DNA from: Natronoflexus pectinivorans
GTDB taxonomy: Bacteria > Bacteroidota > Bacteroidia > Bacteroidales > Marinilabiliaceae
Assembly: GCF_004345615.1 (NCBI RefSeq)
Contig: NZ_SLWK01000013.1
Coordinates: 25,453-89,452 of the forward strand
Reading direction: 5' to 3'
Length of the DNA: 64,000 nucleotides
Shown here: positions 51,601 to 59,360 of the stretch, one piece after another
Layout of the letters: every line of letters begins with the position of its first letter
How positions within the stretch are numbered: the stretch's first letter is position 1
Notes under the pieces: generated by a model
The model's database searches: none
The model's input: the letters and a program-made list of their open reading frames with translations, nothing else
What the model was told of the DNA's origin: nothing
Made by a program: the position numbers and the translations under genes

Positions 51601-51979
51601 TAACTCGTCAACTGATTTAGAACTGTTTAACGATCCTATCCGGATAAAACAAGTGCTATCTAATCTGCTTACAAATGCAATTAAATTTACCAATGAAGGT
51701 TATGTTCATTTTGGTTGGAAAACAGAAAACAACAGCGTTACATTTTTTGTAAAAGATACCGGAATTGGCATAGAAAAAGAAGAAATACCAAAGATTTTTA
51801 AATCGTTTTACAAAATTGAAAAAGACACTTCGGTACTATATCGTGGAACCGGACTCGGACTTGCACTTAGTAATAAAATTCTGAATCAGATGGGCAGCAC
51901 CATTGAGGTTGAATCTGAACCGGGAAAAGGATCGATGTTTTATTTCTCTTTACCGTTGATGCCTGATAAGGATTCTTAA
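48626..51979 (+). CDS. Reg_prop/Y_Y_Y sensor histidine kinase without output domain
   Basis: This 1117-residue protein has a signal peptide (1-21) and a large periplasmic part of two-component propeller repeats (YMWFGTGDGLNRFDG, LWIGTNNGLNLY, IWIGTYSGGVNLY and more) to about residue 670. A Y_Y_Y domain follows (to about 785; YKYQLEGYESQWHEVE), then a membrane helix (about 795-815) and a coiled coil. The kinase core comes last: H899 in NLSHELRTPMNAIVGF, then N- and G-boxes (NLLTNAIKFT, DTGIGIEKEEIP, GTGLGLALS). It ends right after the ATPase domain, so it has no receiver or AraC part. The 7TM-AraC regulator gene 201 bases later may serve as a partner, though it has no receiver domain. Confidence 0.93.
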   Translation: MLRIILTYIILIFSSLCSIAQNQNKQFIQFTTATGLSHSHVRAIYQDRFGYMWFGTGDGLNRFDGHNFRVFTAGLTQYEGLIHPSINDISKKNKDEMWICTSLGVSIYNLNTDAIYPFHYFQNQNIERSFTDSKSNVWFGSQNGLFKYIPEKDTIITFTHSDSPKSLSHNQVRSIFEDSSGNLWIGTNNGLNLYLPEEKSFKRYDTDFKGEVRAIVEDKNNRLWIGVSRDGVYEFKNYLAFPENGTFSKLTNSNVNKLIIRDNQLWIGNSSGGNVTVVDLNSVTNNRESIKFSTYAHYPQNMWGLSDNNISSLYKDRNGDIWIGTYSGGVNLYSARIKQFRNYIVNPVPGMSISSHLITSFLDDDDYLWIGTGAGLDRLKKATGEIKTFYSSSYSSGTLKGEGVVALYRDSRENFWVGTWNGGLNLFNPDTEAFKTYAPSENPGSISSPHVFAIKEDQNNNLWVATIHGGLNRFDYENESFEVYRNNPDDPYSLPHNSVNHFFEASDGTLMLTCYSAFSIFNKESGTFTNFIHDPSDPKSLRRGQTLFVFEDSNNNIWVAGNLGLNLFNKEDRTFIHYTTYHGLPNNTIQGILEDDHKNLWISTNKGIAKFINGAETPQKPNFRLYDQFDGLAADDFRPRAAKRGTDGYMNFGTSRGFVRFHPDHIHDNPIPPEIIITDFQVFGTDETENIEEQLGKINVNNIDEIRLKYRQNNITIFYSAINYLNPQKNRYKYQLEGYESQWHEVENRRFATYTNLSPGRYTFKVAGTNNDGIWSLEPKELKIVIIPPWWQTPIFRIATILFILLCVYLGIQYRFRAIRRRNMELEESVAKRTQELSETNALLEESKEEITCQNYELERHRNQLEDLVTERTKELIKAKEQAEISDKLKTAFLANLSHELRTPMNAIVGFSNLLVQPDLDNEEKNSYIQMINTNTDTLLTLINDILDISMIETNQFSLTKQWFSVRQIMEELIAYFNMKSEKEIELKVIQDNSSTDLELFNDPIRIKQVLSNLLTNAIKFTNEGYVHFGWKTENNSVTFFVKDTGIGIEKEEIPKIFKSFYKIEKDTSVLYRGTGLGLALSNKILNQMGSTIEVESEPGKGSMFYFSLPLMPDKDS

Positions 51980-52180
51980 ATAAAATGACCAATATCCATT
52001 GATGGTTTTGGAAGAATGATTCAAATTTTCAGCATACAATAAGGAATTATGGTAATCCTCATAATATTTGATTTTGGAAAAGAATCCTCTGATGTTGGTG
52101 AATAAACTTATCTGACAATCTTTCAAATTCATTATCTTTGTCATTGTCAGAAGAGTATTCAACCATATCAAGAAAGATTT

Positions 52181-53314
52181 ATGAACACCATATTAATAAT
52201 CGGGGTTGTTCAGGGTATATTCCTTGCTCTATTAATCCTTACAAAAAAGAAAAAAAACATCTCGGATTATTTGCTTTCATTAAACTTCCTGATATTCGCT
52301 ACAACCACCTTTCTCAGTTTCATGGAGCTTTACAACCGACAGAATGGTTATCCATATCCGGCTTTTTTAAACAGTTCACCCACCGTGATTTTTCTTCACG
52401 GCCCGGTCATCTGGTTTTATGTAAAATCACTAACTACGAAAAACTTCAAGTTTAGTAAAATCGATATTCTTCATTTAATTCCCTTTTTTATTGTTTCAAT
52501 TCTATTATTCTCAGGTCAATTTTTATATCCCGTTGAAACAAGAATTGAAATCGATATCAACCAGTCTTTTAAAGAAAGATTAATCTATCCGGTAGTTATT
52601 GCAGGGATAGCTGTGTCATCACACAGCTATATATTTGTCGCAATATGTAGAATCAAAAAGTATAAAGACGAAATAAAGAGTTATTTTTCAGAAATATCAG
52701 GAATTGGTCTGGACTGGTTGAAGTTTCTACTCTATACAGCAGTTGTGCTTTATGCATTTAATAGCCTTACCTACACATTAGATTACATTTGGCATTTATT
52801 GCCATACAGTTTTATGCAATCATTGGCACATGCTATGGCATCATTCTATGTGCTTACATTGGCTTTTTTTGGCCTCAGGCAGGAAAATGTTTTCATCAGT
52901 ATGCCTGTTAAGATGAATTTAGATAAAAGGCAACAATCACCTTCTTTGAATATGAATCCAAATAGCAAAGATTCGACCTTTATAAACGATTTGCTGCATT
53001 ATATGCAGCAAAACAAACCTCACCTAGATCAAAGCATTACCATTGCCGGATTAAGCGGGCAGCTAAATACTTCTCCTGAGTATTTGTCATCCATATTGAA
53101 TGTACAATTAAACAAGAGTTTCTTTGATTTTATCAACCACTACCGAATTAAAGAGTTCAAACAAAAGTGTAAAGATCCCCAAAACAAAGATTATACTCTT
53201 ATCAGCATTGCCCTTGATTGTGGATTCAGTTCTAAAGCTACATTTAATCGCGTGTTTAAAAACATGACGGGTTATACTCCAAGTCAGTATTTACAGAAAG
53301 TATCAAAAAACTGA
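52181..53314 (+). CDS. 7TM membrane protein with AraC-type DNA-binding domain
   Basis: This 377-residue protein has seven hydrophobic helices in the first 240 residues (first: TILIIGVVQGIFLALLIL; last near ASFYVLTLAFFGL). After a polar linker comes an AraC/HTH_18 domain (about 265-375; TIAGLSGQLNTSPEYLSSIL, ISIALDCGFSSKATFNRVFK, GYTPSQYL). This is a known Bacteroidota architecture for membrane-tethered one-component regulators. What it senses is unknown. It sits between the propeller kinase and a small barrel-like lipoprotein gene on the same strand and may control the latter. Confidence 0.88.
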   Translation: MNTILIIGVVQGIFLALLILTKKKKNISDYLLSLNFLIFATTTFLSFMELYNRQNGYPYPAFLNSSPTVIFLHGPVIWFYVKSLTTKNFKFSKIDILHLIPFFIVSILLFSGQFLYPVETRIEIDINQSFKERLIYPVVIAGIAVSSHSYIFVAICRIKKYKDEIKSYFSEISGIGLDWLKFLLYTAVVLYAFNSLTYTLDYIWHLLPYSFMQSLAHAMASFYVLTLAFFGLRQENVFISMPVKMNLDKRQQSPSLNMNPNSKDSTFINDLLHYMQQNKPHLDQSITIAGLSGQLNTSPEYLSSILNVQLNKSFFDFINHYRIKEFKQKCKDPQNKDYTLISIALDCGFSSKATFNRVFKNMTGYTPSQYLQKVSKN

Positions 53315-53426
53315 GACCTCATTTTTTGCTGTTTCAGGCAAATTGAGACCTCATTTCGAAAAAATGAGTCTCTCAATTACACACCAATACATTTCTTTGC
53401 ATGGTAATTATAAAACACACTTTATC

Positions 53427-54119
53427 ATGCTAAAAAAATACTTAAAACTGACATTATTAACAGCACCCTTTTTTCTTGGATGTGCCACTCATCGTGAAAC
53501 CTCTGCAACAGACCACCAAAAGTTGATATTCCGACTGCAGGCAGGTATCAACAAAGGTGGAATTGTAGAAAATACTCAATTGGATGTAGTTCCCGGTAGT
53601 CCTGTCGATGGTTTCTCAGGTGCAACAAACAGAGGCTTCAATGTAGGAGCCAGAATATTAAAACCCATTGGCTATAATGCACTGGAAACAGGGCTCGATT
53701 TTATGGTGAACAGTCAGGAATTCAGCTACAGAGATGAGACCAATCAATTCTTCGGCAACAGAGAGGTTTCTCTGGTTCAATATATGGTTCCGGTACTTTG
53801 GAATTTTGGAATCGTAAGAAAACACCATGAACAAGGGCTGTTTCAAATAAAAATTGGACCGGTTGTGCAATATAATCTTCTCCACTTCACACATCAGGGG
53901 CAACTGCCCGAGTATTCATACAACTCTGTTTCAGCAGGTATATCTCTTGGTGCTTCATCAACCCCCTTTAGATTTCAGAACGGAAACAGTCTGGGGTGGT
54001 TTATTGAAGGGTACCGTGGGAGCCAAATCTATGAAGACTTTTATAATCAAAAGTCATTTGATATGCCCGGATCCAGTTATGCCAAATTCGGAATAATTTA
54101 TCAGTTTAATCCTTTCTAA
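53427..54119 (+). CDS. Outer-membrane barrel-like lipoprotein
   Basis: About 230 residues from the ATG at 53427, which gives a lipoprotein signal (LKLTLLTAPFFLGC, then ATHRE). The mature part has strand-like segments ending in aromatics (NVGARILKPIGYNALETGLDF, SLVQYMVPVLWNFGIV, LFQIKIGPVVQYNLLHF, SYAKFGIIYQFNPF), like small outer-membrane beta-barrel families. The final residues YQFNPF fit a C-terminal barrel strand. An earlier in-frame start at 53343 would place 28 odd residues in front. A lipid anchor on a barrel is unusual, so a predicted signal peptidase I site should not be excluded. Confidence 0.68.
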   Translation: MLKKYLKLTLLTAPFFLGCATHRETSATDHQKLIFRLQAGINKGGIVENTQLDVVPGSPVDGFSGATNRGFNVGARILKPIGYNALETGLDFMVNSQEFSYRDETNQFFGNREVSLVQYMVPVLWNFGIVRKHHEQGLFQIKIGPVVQYNLLHFTHQGQLPEYSYNSVSAGISLGASSTPFRFQNGNSLGWFIEGYRGSQIYEDFYNQKSFDMPGSSYAKFGIIYQFNPF

Positions 54120-54134
54120 TTATTGGAAATATGA

Positions 54135-54162
54135 AACGAGTCCCGATACATCGGGACTCGTT
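54135..54162 (+). terminator. 13-bp hairpin after the barrel lipoprotein gene
   Basis: AACGAGTCCCGAT (54135-54147), loop AC, ATCGGGACTCGTT (54150-54162). It starts 15 bases past the stop. Only a weak T-rich tail follows, and it is also related to the element at 20889. Confidence 0.55.
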
Positions 54163-54206
54163 CTCCTGAAGTTTTGAGAGTCATTGAAAAACAAATTATA
54201 GAGTAT

Positions 54207-54707
54207 ATGAAAACCGCAATAATCTATGAATCGAAACACGGAACCACTGCCAATGTGGCTCAAGCAATTTCTGATGGCATTAACGATTCCGTAACTGAGC
54301 TCATAAACTTAGCAAAAAATGAGAAAACAGACCTTACACAATATGACCTTATTGTTTTAGGTGCATCTATACATGCCGGTAAAATAGGGAAAAACATGAA
54401 GAAGTTTATAAATAAAAACATCATCACACTGCTTGAGAAACCAATAGCCTTGTTTATTTGTTTCATGAATGATATCGAAAAAGAGTTACAATTCGCTAAC
54501 GCATTTCCGGAATTATTGAGAAATCATGCATTTGCCTCCTGCTATGCAGGAGGTGAATTTAAACTTGAGAAAATGAATTTCATCGAGAAAATCATTATAA
54601 AAAGAATAACAGGAATAAGATACTCTGTTTCGAACATAAATTATGATCAAATAGACCAACTCATATCCCGAATTTCAGCTAACATTCTTACAAACTATCA
54701 CTCATAA
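54207..54707 (+). CDS. Flavodoxin-domain protein, HemG-like
   Basis: This 166-residue protein has a flavodoxin fold: FMN phosphate loop YESKHGTTANVAQAI at the start, IVLGASIHAGKIGKNMKKF at the second FMN loop, and the YAGGEFKLEKMNFIEKIIIK segment that matches the HemG/Flavodoxin_5 family. HemG oxidises protoporphyrinogen IX to protoporphyrin IX with menaquinone. The start at 54207 gives the standard MKTAIIYESKHG N-terminus; 54174 would add 11 residues. A HemY-like oxidase is encoded 758 bases further on, so this may be redundant or a general flavodoxin-type reductase. Confidence 0.72.
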   Translation: MKTAIIYESKHGTTANVAQAISDGINDSVTELINLAKNEKTDLTQYDLIVLGASIHAGKIGKNMKKFINKNIITLLEKPIALFICFMNDIEKELQFANAFPELLRNHAFASCYAGGEFKLEKMNFIEKIIIKRITGIRYSVSNINYDQIDQLISRISANILTNYHS

Positions 54708-54908
54708 TCCAAACACTACCAGAGACATGAATACAACCAACCTTTTTTGTGCATTAAGAGTTATGATGCGGATACTTCGTTTATGGTTTTGCTATATATC
54801 TTTTAAGATCACAATAGCCTCAAAAAAACTCTGTTTTTTTTCTTAAAAAAGCAGATATATTACCTGGTTTTAGAATATTTTTCTATATTTGCACACCGAA
54901 AACGAGAC

Positions 54909-54985
54909 GGTCCGGTAGCTCAGTTGGATAGAGCAACAGCCTTCTAAGCTGTGGGTCACAGGTTCGAATCCTGTCCGGATCACCA
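54909..54985 (+). tRNA. tRNA-Arg (anticodon UCU)
   Basis: A complete cloverleaf: acceptor GGTCCGG with CCGGATC, D-loop AGCTCAGTTGGATAGAGC, anticodon arm ACAGC-CTTCTAA-GCTGT and the T-arm with GGTTCGAATC. The discriminator A at 54982 is followed by an encoded CCA (54983-54985). It reads AGA (and AGG) codons. Confidence 0.95.
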
Positions 54986-55006
54986 TTCACAATCCCAAAT
55001 ATATTC

Positions 55007-55048
55007 AAACCGTTGTAAATCGATTGATTTACAACGGTTTTTGTTTTT
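55007..55048 (+). terminator. Terminator after tRNA-Arg
   Basis: AAACCGTTGTAAATC (55007-55021), loop GATT, GATTTACAACGGTTT (55026-55040), then TTGTTTTT. Perfect 15-bp stem. Confidence 0.9.
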
Positions 55049-55159
55049 AGGGGGTATTCATAATACACCATATTATATCATAATGCTGGTGAACAAATTG
55101 GTGAACAATCCAAATTTCTGGGGAGCAATAATAATTAAGGATATCTCATTTCGTTCCAT

Positions 55160-55194
55160 AAAAAAAGACTCTCATTTTCATGAAAGTCTTTTTT
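55160..55194 (-). terminator. Terminator after tRNA-Ser
   Basis: On the minus strand an AAAAAAGACTTTCA arm pairs with TGAGAGTCTTTTTT (one G-T pair), directly after the tRNA 3' end. The A-rich upstream arm makes it possibly two-way. Confidence 0.88.
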
Positions 55195-55195
55195 G

Positions 55196-55280
55196 CGGAG
55201 AGAGAGGGATTCGAACCCCCGGACCCGTGAAGGTCAACGGTTTTCAAGACCGCCGCATTCGACCACTCTGCCATCTCTCC
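55196..55280 (-). tRNA. tRNA-Ser (anticodon UGA)
   Basis: An 85-base tRNA with a long variable arm, as expected for serine. The acceptor is GGAGAGA with TCTCTCC, the anticodon arm GCGGT-CTTGAAA-ACCGT, and the T-arm GGTTCGAATCC. The discriminator is G (55196), typical of serine tRNAs. CCA is not encoded, unlike the neighbouring tRNA-Arg. It reads UCA (and UCG). Confidence 0.95.
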
Positions 55281-55382
55281 CTCATTGCGGTTGCAAAAAT
55301 AGGGGTTTAATTTTATTTGCAAAACAAATTGGGAAAATATTTTCACCAATTTGAGATTTTTTGCCTGAACGGACATTAATTA

Positions 55383-55418
55383 GTTTATGGTTGTTTGGTT
55401 TATGGTTTACGGTTTTCT
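55383..55418. repeat. Degenerate GTTTATG heptamer array
   Basis: GTTTATG, GTTGTTT, (one extra G), GTTTATG, GTTTACG, GTTTTCT: five units with a single-base slip. It lies 46 bases past the stop of the HemY-like gene. Confidence 0.7.
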
Positions 55419-55464
55419 GGATAAACTATCAACTCTGATCCCAAAACCCAAAACCCTCAACTTG

Positions 55465-56856
55465 TCAACCCTTAATAAGTTCTTGTGCAATGGTGGTGCC
55501 TTGTTTTATTCTGTCTGCCATTCCTATTCCATCTCGGATGTTTCCGGCAAGTATTAAACCCGGGAAACGGGACTCTATTTTTGCTATGGTACTAAGTCTT
55601 TCGCCTGTATTAATTTCGTATTGAGGGATGGCGTGGTTGTGGCGGAAAATTTTAAACAGATCCGGTTCATCGTCACTGGGTATAAGCATCATGCACCGAA
55701 GTTCTTCCATTACCATCGCTTTTATAATGGAATCGTCGAGATGTAGAATTTCCGGGTTTCTTACTCCTCCCATAAATACCGATAAAAGGGCTCCATCCTC
55801 AGGTGCACGTCCTTTCAGGAAGGCGGAAGGGAATAGAATTCCCAGAATTTTTCTGTTTTCTTTGTGAGGAATAAGTCCACCAAAAGCTTTAAGAGGCAAT
55901 CCTCTCCACTTTTTAAAACCAATGGCCACCTGAATGACTTTGGCGTAATTCAGGTTGTTAATGGATTCCTTCTCTTGCTGGTTGAGGAATGGCAGAAGGC
56001 TATCAATTTCGTTTGCGCCTGTGGTTGTAATCACCACGTTATTGTTAATTTGATGGGTTTGACCTTCACGGGCGTATGATATCGAGTATTCGTCTCCTTT
56101 AGGATAAATGGTAATTCTACGGCAGTTGAAAACGAAATTTTCAATACCTACCTGTTCGGTGAGTGTGTAAACTAGATTATCTAGTCCTCCTGTTACCGAA
56201 AACATTTGCCGGGTAACTTTTTGCTGCTCCGGAGATTTGCGCTCTTTATGCTTTTTTATGCTCCCTTTTATAAAGCTGCCATATTCCTGTTCAAGGTTAT
56301 AAAGCTTAGGAAAAGCATATCGCGTGACAAGTTGAGCTGGGTCTCCAGCATAAACACCTAAGATGAATGGGTCGATGGCATAATTTAAAAAGGAGTTTCC
56401 CATTCGCCGCCTCACTAGTCCTTCAAGCGTTTCGTCCGGGTTCCTGCCTTTTTTTCTGAATGGTTCCAGAAGAATTCTAAATTTGTCGCGCCATTTGAAC
56501 AGAGGAGTTCTGATTCCCTCTTTTAAACAATGAGGGAGGGCATACCATCTGCATCCTTTCCAGATTAACCTGCGTTTTGCTTCTTCATTGACAGGCTCAA
56601 ATTTAAAATCCGGTTCAAGGCGGGCAAAAAGATCCGCAACCTCACTGTTTGTAATAATTCCAGTGTTTGGGCCACTTTCGAAAATGAACCCGTTTTCACG
56701 GTGGGTTTGTATGGAACCTCCTGTTCTGGCCGACCTCTCAAGTATGGTGACTTGCCATCCGGCTTTTTTCAGATAAAAGGCTGTTGTTAATCCTGTGAGT
56801 CCTGCTCCTATGATGACAGCTGACCGGGTACTCATATTGCTGATGTTCTGTTTCAA
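55465..56856 (-). CDS. hemY: Protoporphyrinogen/coproporphyrinogen oxidase, HemY type
   Basis: This 463-residue FAD protein has the dinucleotide motif AVIIGAGLTGLTTAFYLKKAGW and the family's second motif LERSARTGGSIQTHRENGFIF (split by position 35-58), then GPNTGI. The C-terminal FAD segment LILAGNIRDGIGMADRI is also present. It oxidises protoporphyrinogen IX (or coproporphyrinogen III in the other branch) with oxygen. The start could be 56856 or the ATG at 56835 (MSTRSAVIIG). It is encoded 25 bases after hemN on the same strand, so the two form a heme operon separate from hemA-E. Confidence 0.92.
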   Translation of the reverse strand: MKQNISNMSTRSAVIIGAGLTGLTTAFYLKKAGWQVTILERSARTGGSIQTHRENGFIFESGPNTGIITNSEVADLFARLEPDFKFEPVNEEAKRRLIWKGCRWYALPHCLKEGIRTPLFKWRDKFRILLEPFRKKGRNPDETLEGLVRRRMGNSFLNYAIDPFILGVYAGDPAQLVTRYAFPKLYNLEQEYGSFIKGSIKKHKERKSPEQQKVTRQMFSVTGGLDNLVYTLTEQVGIENFVFNCRRITIYPKGDEYSISYAREGQTHQINNNVVITTTGANEIDSLLPFLNQQEKESINNLNYAKVIQVAIGFKKWRGLPLKAFGGLIPHKENRKILGILFPSAFLKGRAPEDGALLSVFMGGVRNPEILHLDDSIIKAMVMEELRCMMLIPSDDEPDLFKIFRHNHAIPQYEINTGERLSTIAKIESRFPGLILAGNIRDGIGMADRIKQGTTIAQELIKG

Positions 56857-56881
56857 TGTATAAATAATGTCAAAAATGAAG

Positions 56882-58252
56882 TTAAATGCTTTTGGAAAAT
56901 TGTCCGGGGCCTGTCTTTAGCTTTGGGTCGAAGGCCGAAGCTATATTACGGGTAAAAAACCGGCCTGCGTCTGTAATTTCCAAGGCATCATCTATATTAA
57001 TCAACAAATCATCGGCAATAAAAGTTTTAATTTTTTCTTCAGAAAATGCGGTAGCCTTTTTCAGGTCATCAACTTGACAGTTGAGCCTCAATGCAAGTTC
57101 TTCCCAGTTGAGGTAGTTATTACACATCAATTCGAGTATGACTTCCCGGGTTAGTTTCTCTTCATCGGTAATGACATATCCTTTTTCTGTAGCAGGAATG
57201 CCATTGTTGATGGCTTCCATGTATGCATTTATTTTTTTGGTGTTTTGTGCGTAGGCATTACTTAACTGACTAATGCCTGACATCCCGAAAGCATAAACCT
57301 GTCCTGTTGTCGATTTGGTGCAATATCCCTGGAAATTTCGATGTAGTTGATGATTTTTTAATGCCACACTCAGTTCATCATCGGGTTTAGCATAATGGTC
57401 GAAACCAATTGGAATGTATCCGTTCTGGGAAATTGTTTCGTAACTGGAAAGGTACATGGCAGTTTTTTCTTCGGGAGATGGAAGTCCGGTTTTTTCCAGT
57501 GTTTTTTGATGCGGTTTTACCCACGGAACGTGTGCATAAGAAAAGGTCACCAGTCTGTCGGGTTGCAGTTTTACTGCTTGTTGTATGGTTTTATTAAAGC
57601 CTTCTAAGGTTTGCAGCGGCAATCCATAGATAAAATCCAGATTAAGAGGAATTTCTCTCTCCTTAATATATTGAACAATCTCTTCGATGGGAATGGCCGG
57701 TGGCATTCGATGAACTGCTTTAAGTACCTCACTGTTAAAATCCTGTATTCCAAGGCTGATTCTGTTGAATCCCATGCTGAAAAGGTTACTGAGATATTCT
57801 ATATCGATGTGTGCAGGATGACATTCCATGGCGATTTCGGTTTCTTTCGAAACCGAAAATTTTTCATGAATTAATTCCATAATTGATCCCACATCGGCTG
57901 TTGACAGCACATTTGGTGTACCGCCTCCCCAATGAATTTGTGTGACCGGCCTTTCTTTGTCGAGCCATTTGCTTACCATTTCAATCTCTTTTTTTAGAGC
58001 TTCCAGGTATTGGGTCATCAATTCCTGCTTGTTGGTAATTAATGTGTTGCAGCCGCAGTAGAGACAAAGCCTGGTGCAAAAAGGGATGTGCAGGTACAGC
58101 GAAATGGCTCGTGGCTCCTCAAGGTTTGACGCTTCAGCCATTCGAATATAGTCGTTTGGAGTAAAACCATCATGAAACACCGTAGCCGGCGGATAACTTG
58201 TATAACGGGGGATGGGTTGATTGTATTTCTCTATGAGGGATTGACTAATCAT
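56882..58252 (-). CDS. hemN: Oxygen-independent coproporphyrinogen III oxidase
   Basis: This 456-residue radical SAM protein has the iron-sulfur motif HIPFCTRLCLYCGCNT (cysteines CxxxCxxC at about 57-64, with the extra Cys of true HemN), the IHWGGGTPNVLS SAM-binding strand and the C-terminal HemN domain (EKLTREVILELMCN). The RYTSYPPATVFH start is also diagnostic of genuine HemN rather than HemW. It decarboxylates coproporphyrinogen III to protoporphyrinogen IX. Having this enzyme and no HemF in the window suggests function under low oxygen. Confidence 0.95.
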   Translation of the reverse strand: MISQSLIEKYNQPIPRYTSYPPATVFHDGFTPNDYIRMAEASNLEEPRAISLYLHIPFCTRLCLYCGCNTLITNKQELMTQYLEALKKEIEMVSKWLDKERPVTQIHWGGGTPNVLSTADVGSIMELIHEKFSVSKETEIAMECHPAHIDIEYLSNLFSMGFNRISLGIQDFNSEVLKAVHRMPPAIPIEEIVQYIKEREIPLNLDFIYGLPLQTLEGFNKTIQQAVKLQPDRLVTFSYAHVPWVKPHQKTLEKTGLPSPEEKTAMYLSSYETISQNGYIPIGFDHYAKPDDELSVALKNHQLHRNFQGYCTKSTTGQVYAFGMSGISQLSNAYAQNTKKINAYMEAINNGIPATEKGYVITDEEKLTREVILELMCNNYLNWEELALRLNCQVDDLKKATAFSEEKIKTFIADDLLINIDDALEITDAGRFFTRNIASAFDPKLKTGPGQFSKSI

Positions 58253-58308
58253 ATTTATCTATTTCAGAAAATTTTCAACAACCGGCAAATTTAAACTATT
58301 TAATTCAT

Positions 58309-58371
58309 GTTTATAGTTATATTGTTTGTGGTTTATGGTTTAAAAACTAAACTATAAAACCTAAACTAAAA
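58309..58371. repeat. Heptamer array that switches strand midway
   Basis: Nine consecutive 7-base units stay in phase: GTTTATA, GTTATAT, TGTTTGT, GGTTTAT, GGTTTAA, then the complement-like AAACTAA, ACTATAA, AACCTAA, ACTAAAA. The two halves can pair into a hairpin. It fills the gap between hemN and the mevalonate kinase gene. Confidence 0.75.
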
Positions 58372-58381
58372 ATAACTCCTT

Positions 58382-59359
58382 TCACTCTGCCCTGTAAACC
58401 GGCACCACTTCCATATTTTTTTCCTGAAAGCGTTCTTTAACTTCGCTGTAGTTTCTGGTAAAGCCGAGAACAAATCCGCCGCCTCCTGAGCCACAAAGTT
58501 TTAGAAGGTATTTTTGGGTGCTGATGCCATATATCCATTCCATTTCTACAATTGGAGGAATCATCTCCTTAAAATGTGTGGCCTGAAATTGTGAGAGTTC
58601 ACTCAGCGATTCGGTGAACTGGTCGAGTTCTCCGTAAATCAGATGTTTGATGCATTTATTGTTCAGGGGAGTGTATTGGTTTTGCATTAAATCCTTAAAA
58701 TCAGAATTTTCTAATTGCGACATGAAACGCTCAACCAGAGGTGCCGTTTTGCCAGGTTTACCACTGTTAACCAAAAAGATAGCATCTTCGTTTGTTAAAT
58801 TATAACGCGGAATTCCAATGGGTTTTATGCTGGTGTCGTTATTCAACAGCAACGGGTGTTTCATGTAACAGATTAACGGGTCAATGCCGGAACTGGTTCC
58901 ATGAAACCATGTTTCCAGGGTTGCAAGCTCCTTTTTCAGTTTTAGCAGCTGATTGTGAGTGGTTGCTCTTCGAGGGTTCTGATTATCGGTTTTATATTTG
59001 TGGTACAAAGCAGCCACCAGCGCACCACTGCTGCCAAGTCCGTATCCTTCGGGAATGGTACTTTCAAAATAAAGTCCGTTGGCGATGTCTTTTTTCATGC
59101 GCTTGTTGTCAAAGTTATCAGGTAGTGACCCTTTGCTTTCAAGTTTATCAATGTATTCGGAATACTCTGAGAGCAACAGATTGCTGCGCTTTGCAAAGTC
59201 CAGATCTGTATATCTGTTTTTGTTGATAAAACCCAATGAACCATTAAAATGCGCATATGGAATGGTCAAGCCCATAGAGCCTAAAATAATGCTGTATTCT
59301 CCAAACAACATTATTTTGGAGTGGAAGGTATCGTTGTATCCGTTTGTTTGTGTTGACAT
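58382..59359 (-). CDS. mvk: Mevalonate kinase
   Basis: This 325-residue GHMP kinase has an N-terminal KIMLFGEYSIILGSMGLTIPY, the ATP loop IPEGYGLGSSGALVAAL and the C-terminal LCGSGGGGFVLGF motif. It phosphorylates mevalonate. It is assigned as the mevalonate rather than the phosphomevalonate kinase from the FGEYSII start and its place one base after mvaD; a swap of roles with the kinase at 60495-61424 cannot be fully excluded by eye. It is the last gene of the mevalonate run fni-mvaA-pmk-mvaD-mvk. Confidence 0.85.
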   Translation of the reverse strand: MSTQTNGYNDTFHSKIMLFGEYSIILGSMGLTIPYAHFNGSLGFINKNRYTDLDFAKRSNLLLSEYSEYIDKLESKGSLPDNFDNKRMKKDIANGLYFESTIPEGYGLGSSGALVAALYHKYKTDNQNPRRATTHNQLLKLKKELATLETWFHGTSSGIDPLICYMKHPLLLNNDTSIKPIGIPRYNLTNEDAIFLVNSGKPGKTAPLVERFMSQLENSDFKDLMQNQYTPLNNKCIKHLIYGELDQFTESLSELSQFQATHFKEMIPPIVEMEWIYGISTQKYLLKLCGSGGGGFVLGFTRNYSEVKERFQEKNMEVVPVYRAE

Positions 59360-59360
59360 G

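Noticed and set aside
55087..55108. Integration-site remnant next to tRNA-Arg (direct repeat TGGTGAACAA twice)
   Set aside because: There is no integrase, no duplicated tRNA end and no foreign gene block, so the short repeat is not enough.
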